The notes beneath the pieces are model-generated. The model did no database searches. It had not been told where the DNA came from and saw only the letters and a program-made list of their open reading frames with translations. Below are positions 1 through 12,369 of a DNA stretch of 64,000 nucleotides, piece by piece; position 1 is the first letter of the stretch, and every line of letters starts with the position of its first letter. Position numbers and translations under genes: made by a program. The DNA is from Adiantum capillus-veneris (taxonomy: Eukaryota > Streptophyta > Polypodiopsida > Polypodiales > Pteridaceae): assembly GCA_014529385.2 (NCBI GenBank), contig CM043970.1, positions 62,235,496 through 62,299,495 on the forward strand. The letters are read 5' to 3'.

Positions 1-214
1 AACCAAGAGAGGAGAATGAATATCGACAACTTTGATTTTGCACATGAAGGTGCTAATGATGATGCCGCCATGTTTGTTAATGATCTTGTCACTAGGTTGC
101 AACAAGCTATGGGCAACCCTACTTTGCAAGCCGAAGTTAACAACTTCATGCTTATGGGATTGTTTTGAGAAATGGACATTGATGCTATGGGTCAACTACC
201 TAGGACATAGAATA
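1..214 (+). other. short coding-like stretch, unassigned
   Basis: A 50-codon frame opens with an ATG at position 16 and ends in a TGA near 166. It is rich in Asn and Asp at its start and has no motif I recognise. It lies just upstream of a gypsy integrase remnant on the same strand, so it may be part of the same decayed polyprotein or an unrelated fragment. No function is claimed. Confidence 0.2.
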
Positions 215-860
215 GTAAGCTCACTATCTTCAGACTATAGGACTAAATGCATGGAGGCACAAAGTGTGGCAAAGGTAAATGAGAGAACAATGAGCAAGTT
301 TGTTTACATTCATATTTTTGTAGCTTTAACACACATTTGGAGATTGTTTCCAATAACGACATAGGATTTTAAGAAGGTTTATTGACAAAAGTTTGTGAAG
401 AGCTTCATATTTTACGTCATCATAGTACATCGTACTATCTCTAGTCAAATGGGTTAGTGGAAAAAGGCTAATGGTGTCATTACAAGGATCTATAGAAAGG
501 CGGTGAAGTATGAAAATTGACTGGGAAATTGGTTTGATGCCAGGTTTGAGACTACATGATAGAACGCCCTCAAATATAGCTAATATCAACTAATGAATTC
601 GTATGGTAAAGAACATTGGAACAAGGTGAATAGCTATAGTCCTACTTGATTCGCATTCTACCACTGGGCTTACTAAAGCAACACTAAAAAAGAGATAAAA
701 TGAAATGTACGACTTGTTGCTTGATTCATGTTTGTGGTACAAATCAAAACATAGAAGAAACCAATAACCTTCCTAAAGGAGGGAGCCTTGCACCATTTTC
801 CTTAGAGAAGAGACTTTATGATGGTACATGAATATATCATCATCTAGGGAGGGGGCTAAA
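215..860 (+). pseudogene. Ty3/gypsy integrase remnant (copy 1)
   Basis: Conceptual translation gives a decayed integrase catalytic core: an SDYRTKCMEAQSVAKVNER-like segment (220-290), a frameshift near 330, then STSYY plus SNGLVEKANGVI (about 425-475), the usual region around the third catalytic acidic residue. Next come the C-terminal segments NWFDARFETT (about 525) and YGKEHWNKVNSYS (about 600-645). The latter aligns with NGKEHSEKVNGYR in the second copy near 17.0 kb. Several stops and at least one frameshift make it non-functional. A purine-rich tract follows at about 846-858, as expected for a polypurine tract before a 3' LTR. Family assignment rests on motif recognition only. Confidence 0.7.
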
Positions 861-1034
861 TGATAACCGTTTTTTGTTTATATGAGTTATGTCATAGTGA
901 GTCACATCATCCAAGAAAATTCCATAGTAACACTATGACTTTTACATTGTTCGTAGGCATGACCTAGTAATTTGGTTAGGGGAATTAATAAAGAAAAAAA
1001 GTGAATTCATATTATAGCGTAATTTGCATGTAAA
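861..1034 (+). repeat. gypsy 3' LTR, interrupted part
   Basis: The stretch starting TGATAACCG just after the purine tract matches the stretch starting near 17266 over roughly 150 bp. Shared blocks include GGTACAT..ATATA.CATCATCTAGG before it, and CCGTTTTTTG, CATAGTGAG and TTAGGGGA within it. The match stops at 1034, where a CACTA terminus (CACTACAACA) begins, so the LTR was probably split by CACTA element A. Confidence 0.55.
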
Positions 1035-1170
1035 CACTACAACAAAAAAAGGTGTCATCGACGTAGATATCGACGCACTGCATCGCTATGTGCGTCGATG
1101 TTAACCTGTCGCTATTTGCGACGCAGGTATAGACACACATAGCAACGCAGATAGCGACGCTGATAGTGAC
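1035..1170 (+). repeat. CACTA A left terminus and subterminal repeats
   Basis: CACTACAACA is followed by many short GACGCA, CGACG and GTCGCTA words in both orientations. Such subterminal words are the binding sites of the accessory CACTA protein in characterised elements. The same words recur at 7485-7560 and 62300-62420. Confidence 0.75.
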
Positions 1171-1436
1171 AACCATAATAGAATTTTTTTTTCTTGGAGA
1201 GAGGGCAGGTAGCCTGGCCTGTGCCCAGTTAAAAGATGGACACAGCCACAGCCAGACTTCCTGCCCTCTGCCCAAGAAAGCGAGAAGCACCAAAATCAAC
1301 CATGCTCCCGCGCGCAGAAATTTCGGCAAAGTTCCCTTTGTTTTTACATAAACTTTTCAAAAAAAACCATATCATGTATACGCCTCCTACATGATATCCA
1401 TGTAGGATCTCACATGAGATTTAAGACCAATGAAAG
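1171..1436. other. CACTA A left-arm spacer
   Basis: Mixed sequence between the subterminal repeats and the AACCATA repeat. It holds a near-palindromic TACATGATAT(C)CATGTA cluster around 1384-1404. I see no coding signal. Confidence 0.4.
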
Positions 1437-1705
1437 ACAAGTACCGTACCAACTGAAAAGCATAACCATAACGAACCAAAACCATAACTTAAAAGCATAA
1501 ACATAACGAACCATAACCATAACTTAAAAGCATAACCATAATGCAGATAACCATAACCATAAACAAAATTAACAATAACCATAAGCATAACCTGAAAGTT
1601 AAACATAACTATTAACAAAACCTGAACCATAACTATGTCTATACAAGAATAGGAGAAATAACCATGTCTATACAATGACAATGACAATAATCATAACCAT
1701 AAGGG
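1437..1705. repeat. degenerate AACCATA tandem repeat
   Basis: About 270 bp of imperfect repetitions of ACCATAAC and AAGCATAAC, period roughly 6-12 bp with drift. It sits between the left terminus of CACTA A and its second gene, on the 3' side of that gene. It is not coding on either strand. Confidence 0.7.
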
Positions 1706-1919
1706 AAACAATAACTGTCTGAACAATAAATGTCTGTACAAAAAAGAGACACAGAAGCGTGTTTGTGTCTCACAAAGCATATATATGAAATCCGGTCCAC
1801 TAATGACTAGGCGTCGCAACCTGCACATAGGACAACTCACAAAATTAGTATTGATATTACTTCACATTTACTTACTTAATTAAATCAACTCACACATATT
1901 AACGTTTCACCTCAAGCGA

Positions 1920-3054
1920 TCAGCGAGACTGTAAGACCCCCCAGTCTACAGGCTCTCGTGAAGCTTCAAGATCATTCAGTACTTCATAGATACCTCTGCG
2001 ATATCCATCTGACTCCTCCTGGCGTGACGGAGCTCGATGCATCGCAAGATTCTGTGTTTATACAAAAATCAAAGTAATAAGAATACATGATTCATCGCGT
2101 TTTAAAAAACACCATAGTTAAGATTGGATTAGAAACTCACAAACTCATAGCGAAAGGTGTCAAAGCCTCTGCTGCCAATATGAGATGTCCCCCTGGTCAT
2201 CTGTCGTACCTGCGCGGCCTCATGATGTTGTCTGAACCGCATGTCCGCTGTCCGCTCATCCTCCCTGATCTGCAGCCACGTCTCGTGTGGGATGCCCGAA
2301 GGCTTCGGCGAGCCGGTCCTGAAAGCCTTCCAAGCTGCATCTCGTCGATGTTTCATGGTGTCCCATGCAACACCCTTGATCCACCTCCTCGGAACAACGG
2401 AAGAACCCGGAGCAGGCTGGTACTCTCTCAGGATGGTCTCCACTATGTAATTGACTTTGTCCCCATCCTGATCACCCCAAGACGTCAGAAGGCTGGTCGA
2501 AAACTGCAGCTCCGCGAGCTAGCGAATTCGTTGTCGCATCTCAGTCCCGACTCTATCCATGTCAACAGAACCATCTGCCTGTATAGTATAGAGCTTGGAG
2601 GCACTAGGATCGTGTTCCCCCCAAGGTGTCCGAGGTGTGCCAAGAGGTGTGTCGAGAGGTGTGCGTGGACAGGACGGGGGTCGTGAGCGAGGAGGGGTCA
2701 AAGCATCTGTGGACCCTCCTCCACAGCAACCACCACCTCCACCTGAAGATCGCCGAGATCGGTGAGTGCGCCTGTGCTGTGGAGATGAGGACGTACCCGC
2801 CTCTATCCCACCCCTAGGTGTCAAAGCGGTTGTGATGGGAGAAGCAGGCGTCGTACCCATAGGCGTCCTCCCCCTCGTAGGCATCCCCCCCTAGGCGTCG
2901 GACCCTCCGGTGTGAAGCCCGGAGGCATAGTACCCGTGCCTCTGGCTACCTAGTACTGAGAAGCCTCTGCCATCTGAGCAGGCGTCATCCGTGTAACGAA
3001 GCCCATGAATGCATCTGCACTCATGGAAGCGGGATCTGGAATGTGGTCTGCCAT
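1920..3054 (-). pseudogene. second CACTA gene (plant transposase, Ptta/En-Spm-like)
   Basis: Read on the minus strand from an ATG at 3054, the product starts MADHIPDPASMSADAFMGF. It runs through a Pro/Thr/Arg/Gly-rich region (about 2520-2880) into a conserved tail with RRWIKGVAWDTMKHRRDAAW, then MRFRQHHEAAQ and HIGSRGF (2130-2430). That W..I/D..F/HxGSxxF pattern is typical of the transposase_24 family, the accessory protein that binds subterminal repeats. A splice donor GTGAGT (2135-2140) and acceptor CAG (2052-2054) remove 89 bp in phase and add a last exon ending at 1920, supporting a real two-exon gene. It is broken by a stop near 2950, a frameshift near 2885 and a TAG at 2519. High Gly/Pro content of exon 1 is unlike the neighbouring sequence. 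Confidence 0.65.
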
Positions 3055-3161
3055 ACTAAAGTCTTGCACAAAGAAAGTAAAATAAAGTGTCAGAACACAA
3101 TTGTTTAAATTAACTTTAAGCTTAATTTTAAATCAACGTCTTCACACAAACACTTATAGGC

Positions 3162-5965
<2,804 letters not shown>

Positions 5966-5982
5966 AATGATTATGAATGTAG

Positions 5983-5987
<5 letters not shown>

Positions 5988-6029
<42 letters not shown>

Positions 6030-6297
6030 TCCTCACAATGTAAACTTCCTCGCATTCTCTAGTCTTGCCCAGTCTTCGTACACCTCGGTCCAGAGGTGTA
6101 CGGAGATCAGGACCACCGGGTCAAAATCTCGTCTTTATTGGTCAAATCCTATATGGGTAGACACATACGTGCACTCCCACGTGTACATGGCAATGCATGT
6201 AGCAGGCAAAACCCCTTTGCCTCTTTTAGTTCCATAGTTTCTTCTTTGTCTACGTACCCTATCTCTCGTTCTTTCTCTCTCGATCTGGCTCTCGCTA

Positions 6298-6362
<65 letters not shown>

Positions 6363-6409
6363 CTCGCTCTCGCTATCTCTCTTTCTCTCTCTATTTCCCT
6401 ATTTTCCTA

Positions 6410-6502
<93 letters not shown>

Positions 6503-6527
6503 ACTCTCTTTCTCTATCTCTCTATTT

Positions 6528-6578
<51 letters not shown>

Positions 6579-6600
6579 CCCTATCTCTCTACTGATCGAA
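5988..6600. repeat. compound AT, CT and CTAT microsatellites in the CACTA A arm
   Basis: Contains (TA)n at about 5988-6028, CT tracts at about 6299-6359, 6409-6431 and 6530-6574, CTAT units at 6431-6453 and TA at about 6453-6499. The interruptions GATCTGGCTCTCGCTAT and GATCTCGCTCTCGCTAT match, in reverse complement, motifs repeated at 63.6-64.0 kb in element B. Between 6029 and 6240 lies non-repetitive sequence with no gene I recognise. Confidence 0.8.
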
Positions 6601-7000
6601 CGAGCAACTGAGCTAGGGAGATCTAGACGCCCACGACTGCGGAGGACTACACAACATCGACAGAGGCTGCATCAGAGGATCTAGCTAGGTCACTTAGGCT
6701 CGACATGCACAATGCCCGGTCAGACTACAGACCATGGAGGAGATTGATGAGATCCGCCAGAGACAGATGCTGGATCTCCTATGATCTACCTATCCCAGCT
6801 AGCTAGTTTAGTCGTTTAGCCCACACCCAACAGTTTAGGATTCCATAATATTTTATTTTGTCATCTTCTTACTCTGACTTTGTATCAGATCCATCACATT
6901 GTAACTTTCTTGTCTCATGTCTCATAGGTCACTTTGGCCTTTCGAAGACGTTAATATAACATTTCATTTCATTTCTCTCTTTAATTTTAATTTCGTAAGC
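6600..7000 (+). repeat. conserved CACTA-arm segment with exon-like end
   Basis: About 400 bp matching the reverse complement of 62700-63120 closely, while the microsatellites around them differ in length. On the plus strand it contains the frame TMEEIDEIRQRQMLDLL followed by TGA (about 6730-6782), then an AT-rich 3'-UTR-like stretch. It ends in an ATTTC-repeated tail (CATTTCATTTCATTTC, about 6960-6976). The final 150 bp also occur at 20.65-20.80 kb. It may be a captured gene 3' end or a 5'-truncated retroposon. The protein is not recognised. Confidence 0.6.
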
Positions 7001-7007
7001 ATACATT

Positions 7008-7009
<2 letters not shown>

Positions 7010-7057
<48 letters not shown>

Positions 7058-7127
7058 TACACACACACACACACACACATTTCTCTCTCTCTCGTTCTCT
7101 CTCTCTCTTTCCTACACACACACACAC

Positions 7128-7201
<74 letters not shown>

Positions 7202-7226
7202 TTCCTACACACACACACACACACAC

Positions 7227-7261
<35 letters not shown>

Positions 7262-7273
7262 CCTCTCTCTTTC

Positions 7274-7333
<60 letters not shown>

Positions 7334-7380
7334 GATGTAGAGAGAGAGAGGGAGGGGTTGGGGGGGGGGGGGGGGGGGGA
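7010..7380. repeat. alternating CT and AC microsatellites ending in G20
   Basis: CT and AC blocks alternate at least four times, each junction carrying TTTCCTACAC, so the array looks like a higher-order duplication of a CT-TTTCCTA-AC unit. It ends with an AG block and an uninterrupted G run at 7360-7379. Confidence 0.85.
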
Positions 7381-7384
7381 GGCG

Positions 7385-7562
7385 GAGATGGACATAATAC
7401 CTGCGCAGCAGGTTTCGGCCAAGATCTGAGCAGGCGAAAATGGCCCTTGCGCGCGGGTTTCTCTTTTTTCCCCCAAATTTTTTTGCGTCGCTATACGCGT
7501 GACAAATAAAGCCTTTCCACGCATATATCGACGCACACTGCGACGCATGTATCGACGCGTAA
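7385..7562 (-). repeat. CACTA A right subterminal region
   Basis: Aligns with the reverse complement of about 62335-62530. Shared strings include CATAATACCTGCGCAGCAGGT, GAAAATGGCCC, TTTTTTGCGTCGCTATACGCG and AATAAAGCCTTTCCACG. The outermost 40 or so bases present in element B, including the CACTA end, are absent here, so this end is truncated. Confidence 0.8.
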
Positions 7563-8010
7563 GCCTTCTTATTTAAGCATCCTTAAAACCTCGTGTGATT
7601 CCATTCTAAAAATTCCACAAGGTTACTTTCACTCACTGCATCATTTTCCATAGATAATTCATGTCTACATGCATATTATTATGTACATCAAGTAAGAAAA
7701 ATTGCATCATTCAACCAAGGCAGCAATTAAATGAGGGTCCTCTCTCTCTCTCTCTTAATTATACTATTTTTATGTTTCATTTTAGTAATAACACCATGTG
7801 CTCATTACCATTTAGCTGGGGCAGTGTCTAATCCCTTGATAAATTTTGATAAACAGATAGAGTACATCTTTACAAATTTCTTCTAGGAGTGTACGGTTTT
7901 TATATTTCATTTCCTCTCCAAGAGGAGGCCTCTTGATGAGATTCCGAGAAGAAGACTCTCTCCTAAAAGAGAGGAGGAATCCAAAGAATGAGAAAGAAGT
8001 GAATCACTAA
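7563..8010. other. spacer, no gene seen
   Basis: AT-rich single-copy-looking sequence between CACTA A and the next repeat. A short CT tract lies near 7740-7754 and AGAGGAGG-type purine words near 7920-7980. It may be the continuation of the gypsy LTR split by CACTA A, but I could not align it convincingly to the second LTR copy. Confidence 0.35.
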
Positions 8011-8560
8011 CACTAGAATGGTAACATGACACTTTTATGTCCTTGGACACTTTTGTGTCCTGTTAAGTGACCATTTTGCTTGAATTATTTGAAGAGTATG
8101 AAAATGAATTTCTAGGTGCTATATATCCACAAATTTGCCTTATGAGCTGAAAAAAACTTAGCATTCTTTTTGGAATATCGATCTCACCGTTAACCTTATT
8201 CTTGCACAACCTTTTTGAACCTAAATTGTGTGAAAAAACGGGTCGTGTTTTTGGTTTTTTTTCAAATTTTGGCAACTAAACCACTCTAAACTTCATGTTT
8301 GTGAGGTTTAGATGGGTAGAGGTTAGGCCTTCATAGTTCTCAACATGTTTTGATGCTTGTAGGGAGAGCCAAGTTTGAAAGTTACGACCAATTTACAAGA
8401 ATTGTATAATCCTGTTTTTGGCCAAAATTAGCACTTTTATGATTTTTTTGGTGGCTTTCTTGATATCCAAATTCAATTTTGATTGCGTAAGTGTAATGTA
8501 TAACATAAAGCTAATCTTCCTTGAGTTTTGGGAGACCTAATATACTATATAGCATAGGGC
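8011..8560 (+). repeat. TIR-bearing dispersed repeat, copy 1
   Basis: Starts with CACTAGAATGGTAAC, whose exact reverse complement ends the related copy at 39424-39438. From about 8057 to 8560 the sequence is nearly the same as 38146-38665 (for example TTGAATTATTTGAAGAGTATG and GGTTAGGCCTTCATAGTTC). The match ends after TATAGCATAG. The CACTA-like start suggests a DNA transposon, possibly CACTA-like, but no transposase is recognisable. Confidence 0.6.
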
Positions 8561-9033
8561 AATGTTTAAACCATAATAAACCCTTGTCCCTCGACGACCC
8601 CTTTACCATATATCCTTTGGACATCATCAGCATGAAGCAGACATCTGATACAGATTGTGCTAAATATTTGAACACAAGAATCGAAATAGAAAGACCATAT
8701 ATTGGAGACTTTTCTTCGTCTACTTTTTGGAAGAAAGATGGGTTGCCAATAAATAGTAACTCATTTATACATGCATCAGCTAATAGACCCAAAACAATGG
8801 CCATTGAAGTATGCATATCACAAGTACGGCTAATTGTGTATAATTCCTCTCACCTCTCATTAGCATATCAACATATATTGCGTTTGATTGGCATGTTTGA
8901 AAAGAATGGATTTGCTAAACACATAATCACAAGACACATCACTAGATTTTTACAGAGCCACCATTTTCTTGGAGAACAATTTGATGCCGTTGAGTTCATC
9001 AAAATACTTAGTGAGGATGATAGGTCCACTTAG
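8521..9033 (+). CDS. hypothetical protein in dispersed repeat
   Basis: An uninterrupted 170-codon frame whose first 15 codons overlap the end of the repeat shared with 38 kb. The product is mixed, with ordinary amino-acid composition, no membrane segment and no motif I recognise. Segments such as NTRIEIERPYIGDF and HILRLIGMFEKNGFAKH look protein-like rather than random AT-rich translation. Position inside a TIR-bearing repeat suggests an element-encoded or captured exon. Whether it is expressed cannot be judged from sequence. Confidence 0.3.
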   Translation: MSFGRPNILYSIGQCLNHNKPLSLDDPFTIYPLDIISMKQTSDTDCAKYLNTRIEIERPYIGDFSSSTFWKKDGLPINSNSFIHASANRPKTMAIEVCISQVRLIVYNSSHLSLAYQHILRLIGMFEKNGFAKHIITRHITRFLQSHHFLGEQFDAVEFIKILSEDDRST

Positions 9034-9081
9034 TGGGCCTACTCCCAACTAAGTATACCTTACCCCAAGGATGGCGGAGGG

Positions 9082-9111
<30 letters not shown>
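9082..9111. repeat. (CA)n microsatellite
   Basis: About 15 CA units directly after the hypothetical frame. Confidence 0.9.
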
Positions 9112-9113
<2 letters not shown>

Positions 9114-10875
9114 TATCACTTGCTACATGAAATCATTGGAATTCTTATAATTTGCTAAAAATTATTCAATTATGAAGAGATTGGTCGAACAGATGAATAC
9201 ACCTTTAGGAAAAGATAGCAGTGGTGGATATCAAGAGCCATTATTAACATGTTTTTAGGGTATAAATTTGGATGAGCAGCAGCTGTCCTAACCATGGCTT
9301 GGTGATAGGGTTCTGCTTACTATTGTACCCATGGACATTTTCAATAACAAATAATGCGTTGTGGTGCCAATACGTAAACTTGGTCTACTTAAGGTTTTTC
9401 ATGGGAATCGATTTTACTAAGATTTTTCTTGGGAACATGGTAGCATTCAATATGTTAAGTGGCCCCATGAGCTGTAGTAAGAAAAAATGCTTATATTCAT
9501 GGGTGTTCATACTCTCTAGCATGATGTTCTATACTATGTTCATCGCGCACACACATTGGGGCTCATCTATGAGAACTGGCTCATCGTGCATACACCTCAC
9601 ACTCCACCTGGGTGATATTAATAAAGCTCGTAGCTGCAAATACCCTGTCGATAAAAATCCAAACGCACGCACTGACAAAACGATGTCTTCTGTGCAGATA
9701 GATATCCTTTATGATCTACAGAGTATGGATTTGTGTGTATCATGCTTGTTTTTTGTATTCTCGTATGGTGGACATTGCATGCGTTTGTCACCAAATTTGG
9801 AATGTCTCTGAACATTTTTGTAACACGCCAGCCAATAGTGATGAGTGGTATGGGGCATGCAACAATTGTTGCTTATGGGGTGAAGTATTGCAGGTTTATC
9901 TCGTCCCAAAAGAGTAGATTTCTTGATGCTATCACCTAAGTTTTTGACCCAGTGGGTGTGCTTTCATTCGTGAATTAATGTGCACACACACTTACACAAT
10001 TCTGTATATAACCATAATGATTGTTGCTTTGAATTAGGTAAACATGATGGTCAGGTATGGGTAGTACACATAAGGGGAATGTATGTATATTAATTGACAT
10101 AATCATGGAATTTTTCCTAATGGGAGAGTGCTTGGTGCTCATCACGGGCATCATAATAGTTTTGATATGTTTTGTAATGCATAGCAAGTCGAAGGTGATG
10201 AATGATACAGGAGATTTTGAAATTGATGATTATGGGGGTGAATTTTGGCAATGCTATCTAATCCTAAAGGAGAAAATCTCCTAATCTTGTACAAGCGAAT
10301 ATCAAAACCTGTTGGCTTGCTTGCATTCTTGAAATACACCTCTAAAGGTGTACACACACATACACTGGGGTGAGGGTCAAGTGGCATGATTGTCGGGACC
10401 ATATGGGATACATAAGGGATGTGCAGCTTCAATGATTAATACAATCAGCATTGTCTTAGAATGCTGGCTGATGAGATATTGCATGGAGTGAATCACAAGC
10501 ATCCTATAATAGTTTTGGTCTTTTCTAAAACATAACTAGGTAATGGTGGCGGGTTTTTATTTAAAAGGCTCATGGGGTGGTTGCCTGAGGTTAGATGATC
10601 CAAAAACACAAAATGTTTGATCCTATAAGTTCATGAATTTGGGGTTGACTGGTTGCATACATAACTATATGCAATAATAAGTTGCTTGAGGATTCCATAC
10701 TACGCAAACTATCTCAACCGGCTGATGGTGGTTTTTTGAGGATGGGTTGACTCTATCTGATACACACATCCACTTAAACACACACATGCATACATGAATG
10801 CACACTTTTCTTGATGCAAGCATTAGAATCTAGTTTAGATGGATTTTGGGTATTTGCTGTGGGGTTGGATGTTTT
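9112..10875. other. degenerate repeated spacer
   Basis: No convincing gene. Frames of 60-180 codons on both strands have poor composition. Blocks resembling each other recur at roughly 300-370 bp: TGGGGTGAAGTATTGC near 9880 and GGGGGTGAATTTTGGCAATGC near 10235; ATCACGGGCATCATAATAGTTTTG near 10140 and ATCACAAGCATCCTATAATAGTTTTG near 10490. This suggests an old tandem duplication. Short CA runs occur near 9980, 10350 and 10770. Confidence 0.35.
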
Positions 10876-11227
10876 AACACTACAAAAATTAATTGGGTAC
10901 ATTTTTCTTTGACAGGGGAAAGCATTCTCTTTAAATGTGAGCTGATTACATTCTTAGGTGGTTTAACAAAAAAAAGTGGTGGGTAGGTTTAAGTTGGTTA
11001 TTGAAAAGGACTACATTTTACTTTTTTCATTTGATTATCGTTATCAAGTGGCGAAGTCACTTGGTACCTATCTACCCATTCATTGTAGCCTATTCTATTA
11101 AGCTTTGATGTTTGCATGGTGGCAGCAGGTACCGACCTCTCCTTCACCTACCAGGAGAACTTACTCCTCCTAGATTGCCAATTTTATTTTATGTAATTTA
11201 TGAATCAATTCATTAATTTGTAGTGTT
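10876..11227. mobile_element. MITE candidate with CACTA-like ends
   Basis: Begins AACACTACAAA and ends with its exact reverse complement TTTGTAGTGTT, giving a 352-bp unit with no coding capacity. The ends resemble CACTA termini. I see no clear flanking target-site duplication, so chance or an old, eroded insertion remain possible. Confidence 0.35.
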
Positions 11228-11464
11228 CGATCGAGTTTTCATATTGTGTATTATTAATTGAGTTTTGTTTTGAAGTCTACTAGTTAAGTTTGATACAATT
11301 TGATAGAATTCACTATATGGTTCTGTAAAGATGAAAAAATGAAACACACACACCTCTTTCTCTTCCTCTCTCAAACAAGAGTTCTCTTTAACACACAAAC
11401 TCAAATCATGATCTTCCATTGTATGCACAAGAGTGGTGCTCTCCCCCTTTCCCTCCCTCCCCCC

Positions 11465-11465
<1 letters not shown>
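11228..11465. other. spacer before GT tract
   Basis: AT-rich sequence with no gene or motif seen. Confidence 0.3.

Positions 11466-11537
<72 letters not shown>
11466..11537. repeat. (GT)n microsatellite
   Basis: About 36 GT units, one of the longest dinucleotide runs of this type in the window. Confidence 0.95.
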
Positions 11538-11539
<2 letters not shown>

Positions 11540-11581
11540 TTGATGATCCCAATTTTCTCTTGAATAATAGTTATGTAGTTC

Positions 11582-11815
11582 TATTGGAATTAGGATTGCA
11601 TGAATGTACACACAACTTGGAGATGGAGAAGACGTTGAAGGCACACAAAATAAGCGTGTTTCTCTAAGTGTGCAAATACAAAATAAGATGGCCCTAGAGT
11701 GATGGACGTACATTCAAAGCAAGGGGGAGGGGGGACCTCTTAGTGAGGAAAAAAAGTGCCCCGATGATCCTAAATGTGTTTACACTTGTCCCTACCATAT
11801 ACATTGAAACAAATC
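11582..11815 (-). repeat. copia LTR, minus orientation (copy 1)
   Basis: Aligns with the LTR at 34259-34491 and, inverted, with that at 15539-15771. Shared strings include GATGGCCCTAGAGTGATGG, CCTCTTAGTGAGGAAAAAA and TGCCCCGA.GATCCTAA. No intact primer-binding site lies next to it on the expected side. It joins the RNase H remnant at 11830-12225. Confidence 0.65.
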
Positions 11816-11829
11816 CCCCTTGTAAAGTG

Positions 11830-12225
11830 ATGATGTGACTGAGAGCTAGCACATAGAGCATAGGGGATTGCCATGTCTTATGGACATGATCAACCCAAAA
11901 AGGGAAACAAACCCAAAGCTTTGAGAAAATGTTTGAACTTCTCACAAGGGAATACCTTTTGGAACATATCCGTAAGGTTGTCCTGTGTCAGTACATAAGC
12001 CAAGCTAATCTCTCAAGCTAAGAATCTTTCCCTAGCATAGGGTTCATGCACCTCAATATTCTTTGTGTGAGCATGAAAGGTGGGGTTCCTCACAATTGCC
12101 AATGCGCTCTGACTATCAATTTAGATGAGAGTGCAGACTCTTGTTCAACTCCCAAATCAATCATAAGGCGTGTGAGCTACACACACTCGACCATAGCTAT
12201 GAAAGCTACCCTGTCAAGCCTAGGG
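11830..12225 (-). pseudogene. copia RNase H remnant, extra copy
   Basis: Minus-strand translation aligns with the RNase H end of the larger copia remnant at 12370-12800: the ECV.L..LM.DLGV region, RNPTFHAHTKNIEVH and TQDNLTDMF. The DNA blocks CAAGGTTGTCCTGTGT.. and GCATGAAA..TGGGGTTCCT are common to both. It contains stops. The 3' part of this copia family is thus present twice in tandem, in the same orientation. Confidence 0.7.
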
Positions 12226-12364
12226 TAAGACGGGCTAGGCTAAGTGACAGGACGCACATGCATTGTAGGGGCCTATACCTAGGAGACCAAGGGCCTATAT
12301 AAGGCATGGTTGGGTGGAGATGTGCATGTGTGAGTTCCCAATCTCTCATATTGGTATCAAAGCT
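12226..12364 (+). repeat. LTR end plus primer-binding site of another copia element
   Basis: A stretch of about 125 bp ends in CTCATA and is followed at 12351 by TTGGTATCAAAGC, the initiator-Met tRNA complement typical of copia primer-binding sites. The element interior that should follow on the plus strand is missing, so only the 5' edge of a plus-oriented element is left between two minus-oriented fragments. Confidence 0.5.
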
Positions 12365-12369
12365 AAGGG

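Noticed and set aside
2087-2686. 199-codon plus-strand frame
   Set aside because: It is the antisense shadow of the GC-rich second CACTA gene, which has splice sites and family motifs on the minus strand.
6987-7548. Frames of about 115 codons rich in Arg-Glu, Cys-Val or Ser-Leu on both strands
   Set aside because: They are pure translations of CT and AC microsatellites; the same holds at 6096-6500, 11213-11563, 20696-21034, 31482-31759, 52762-53327 and 62340-62651.
9272-9811. 179-codon plus-strand frame
   Set aside because: Poor composition with many Cys, Met and Phe, no motif, and overlap with frames on the other strand; likely chance in AT-rich sequence.
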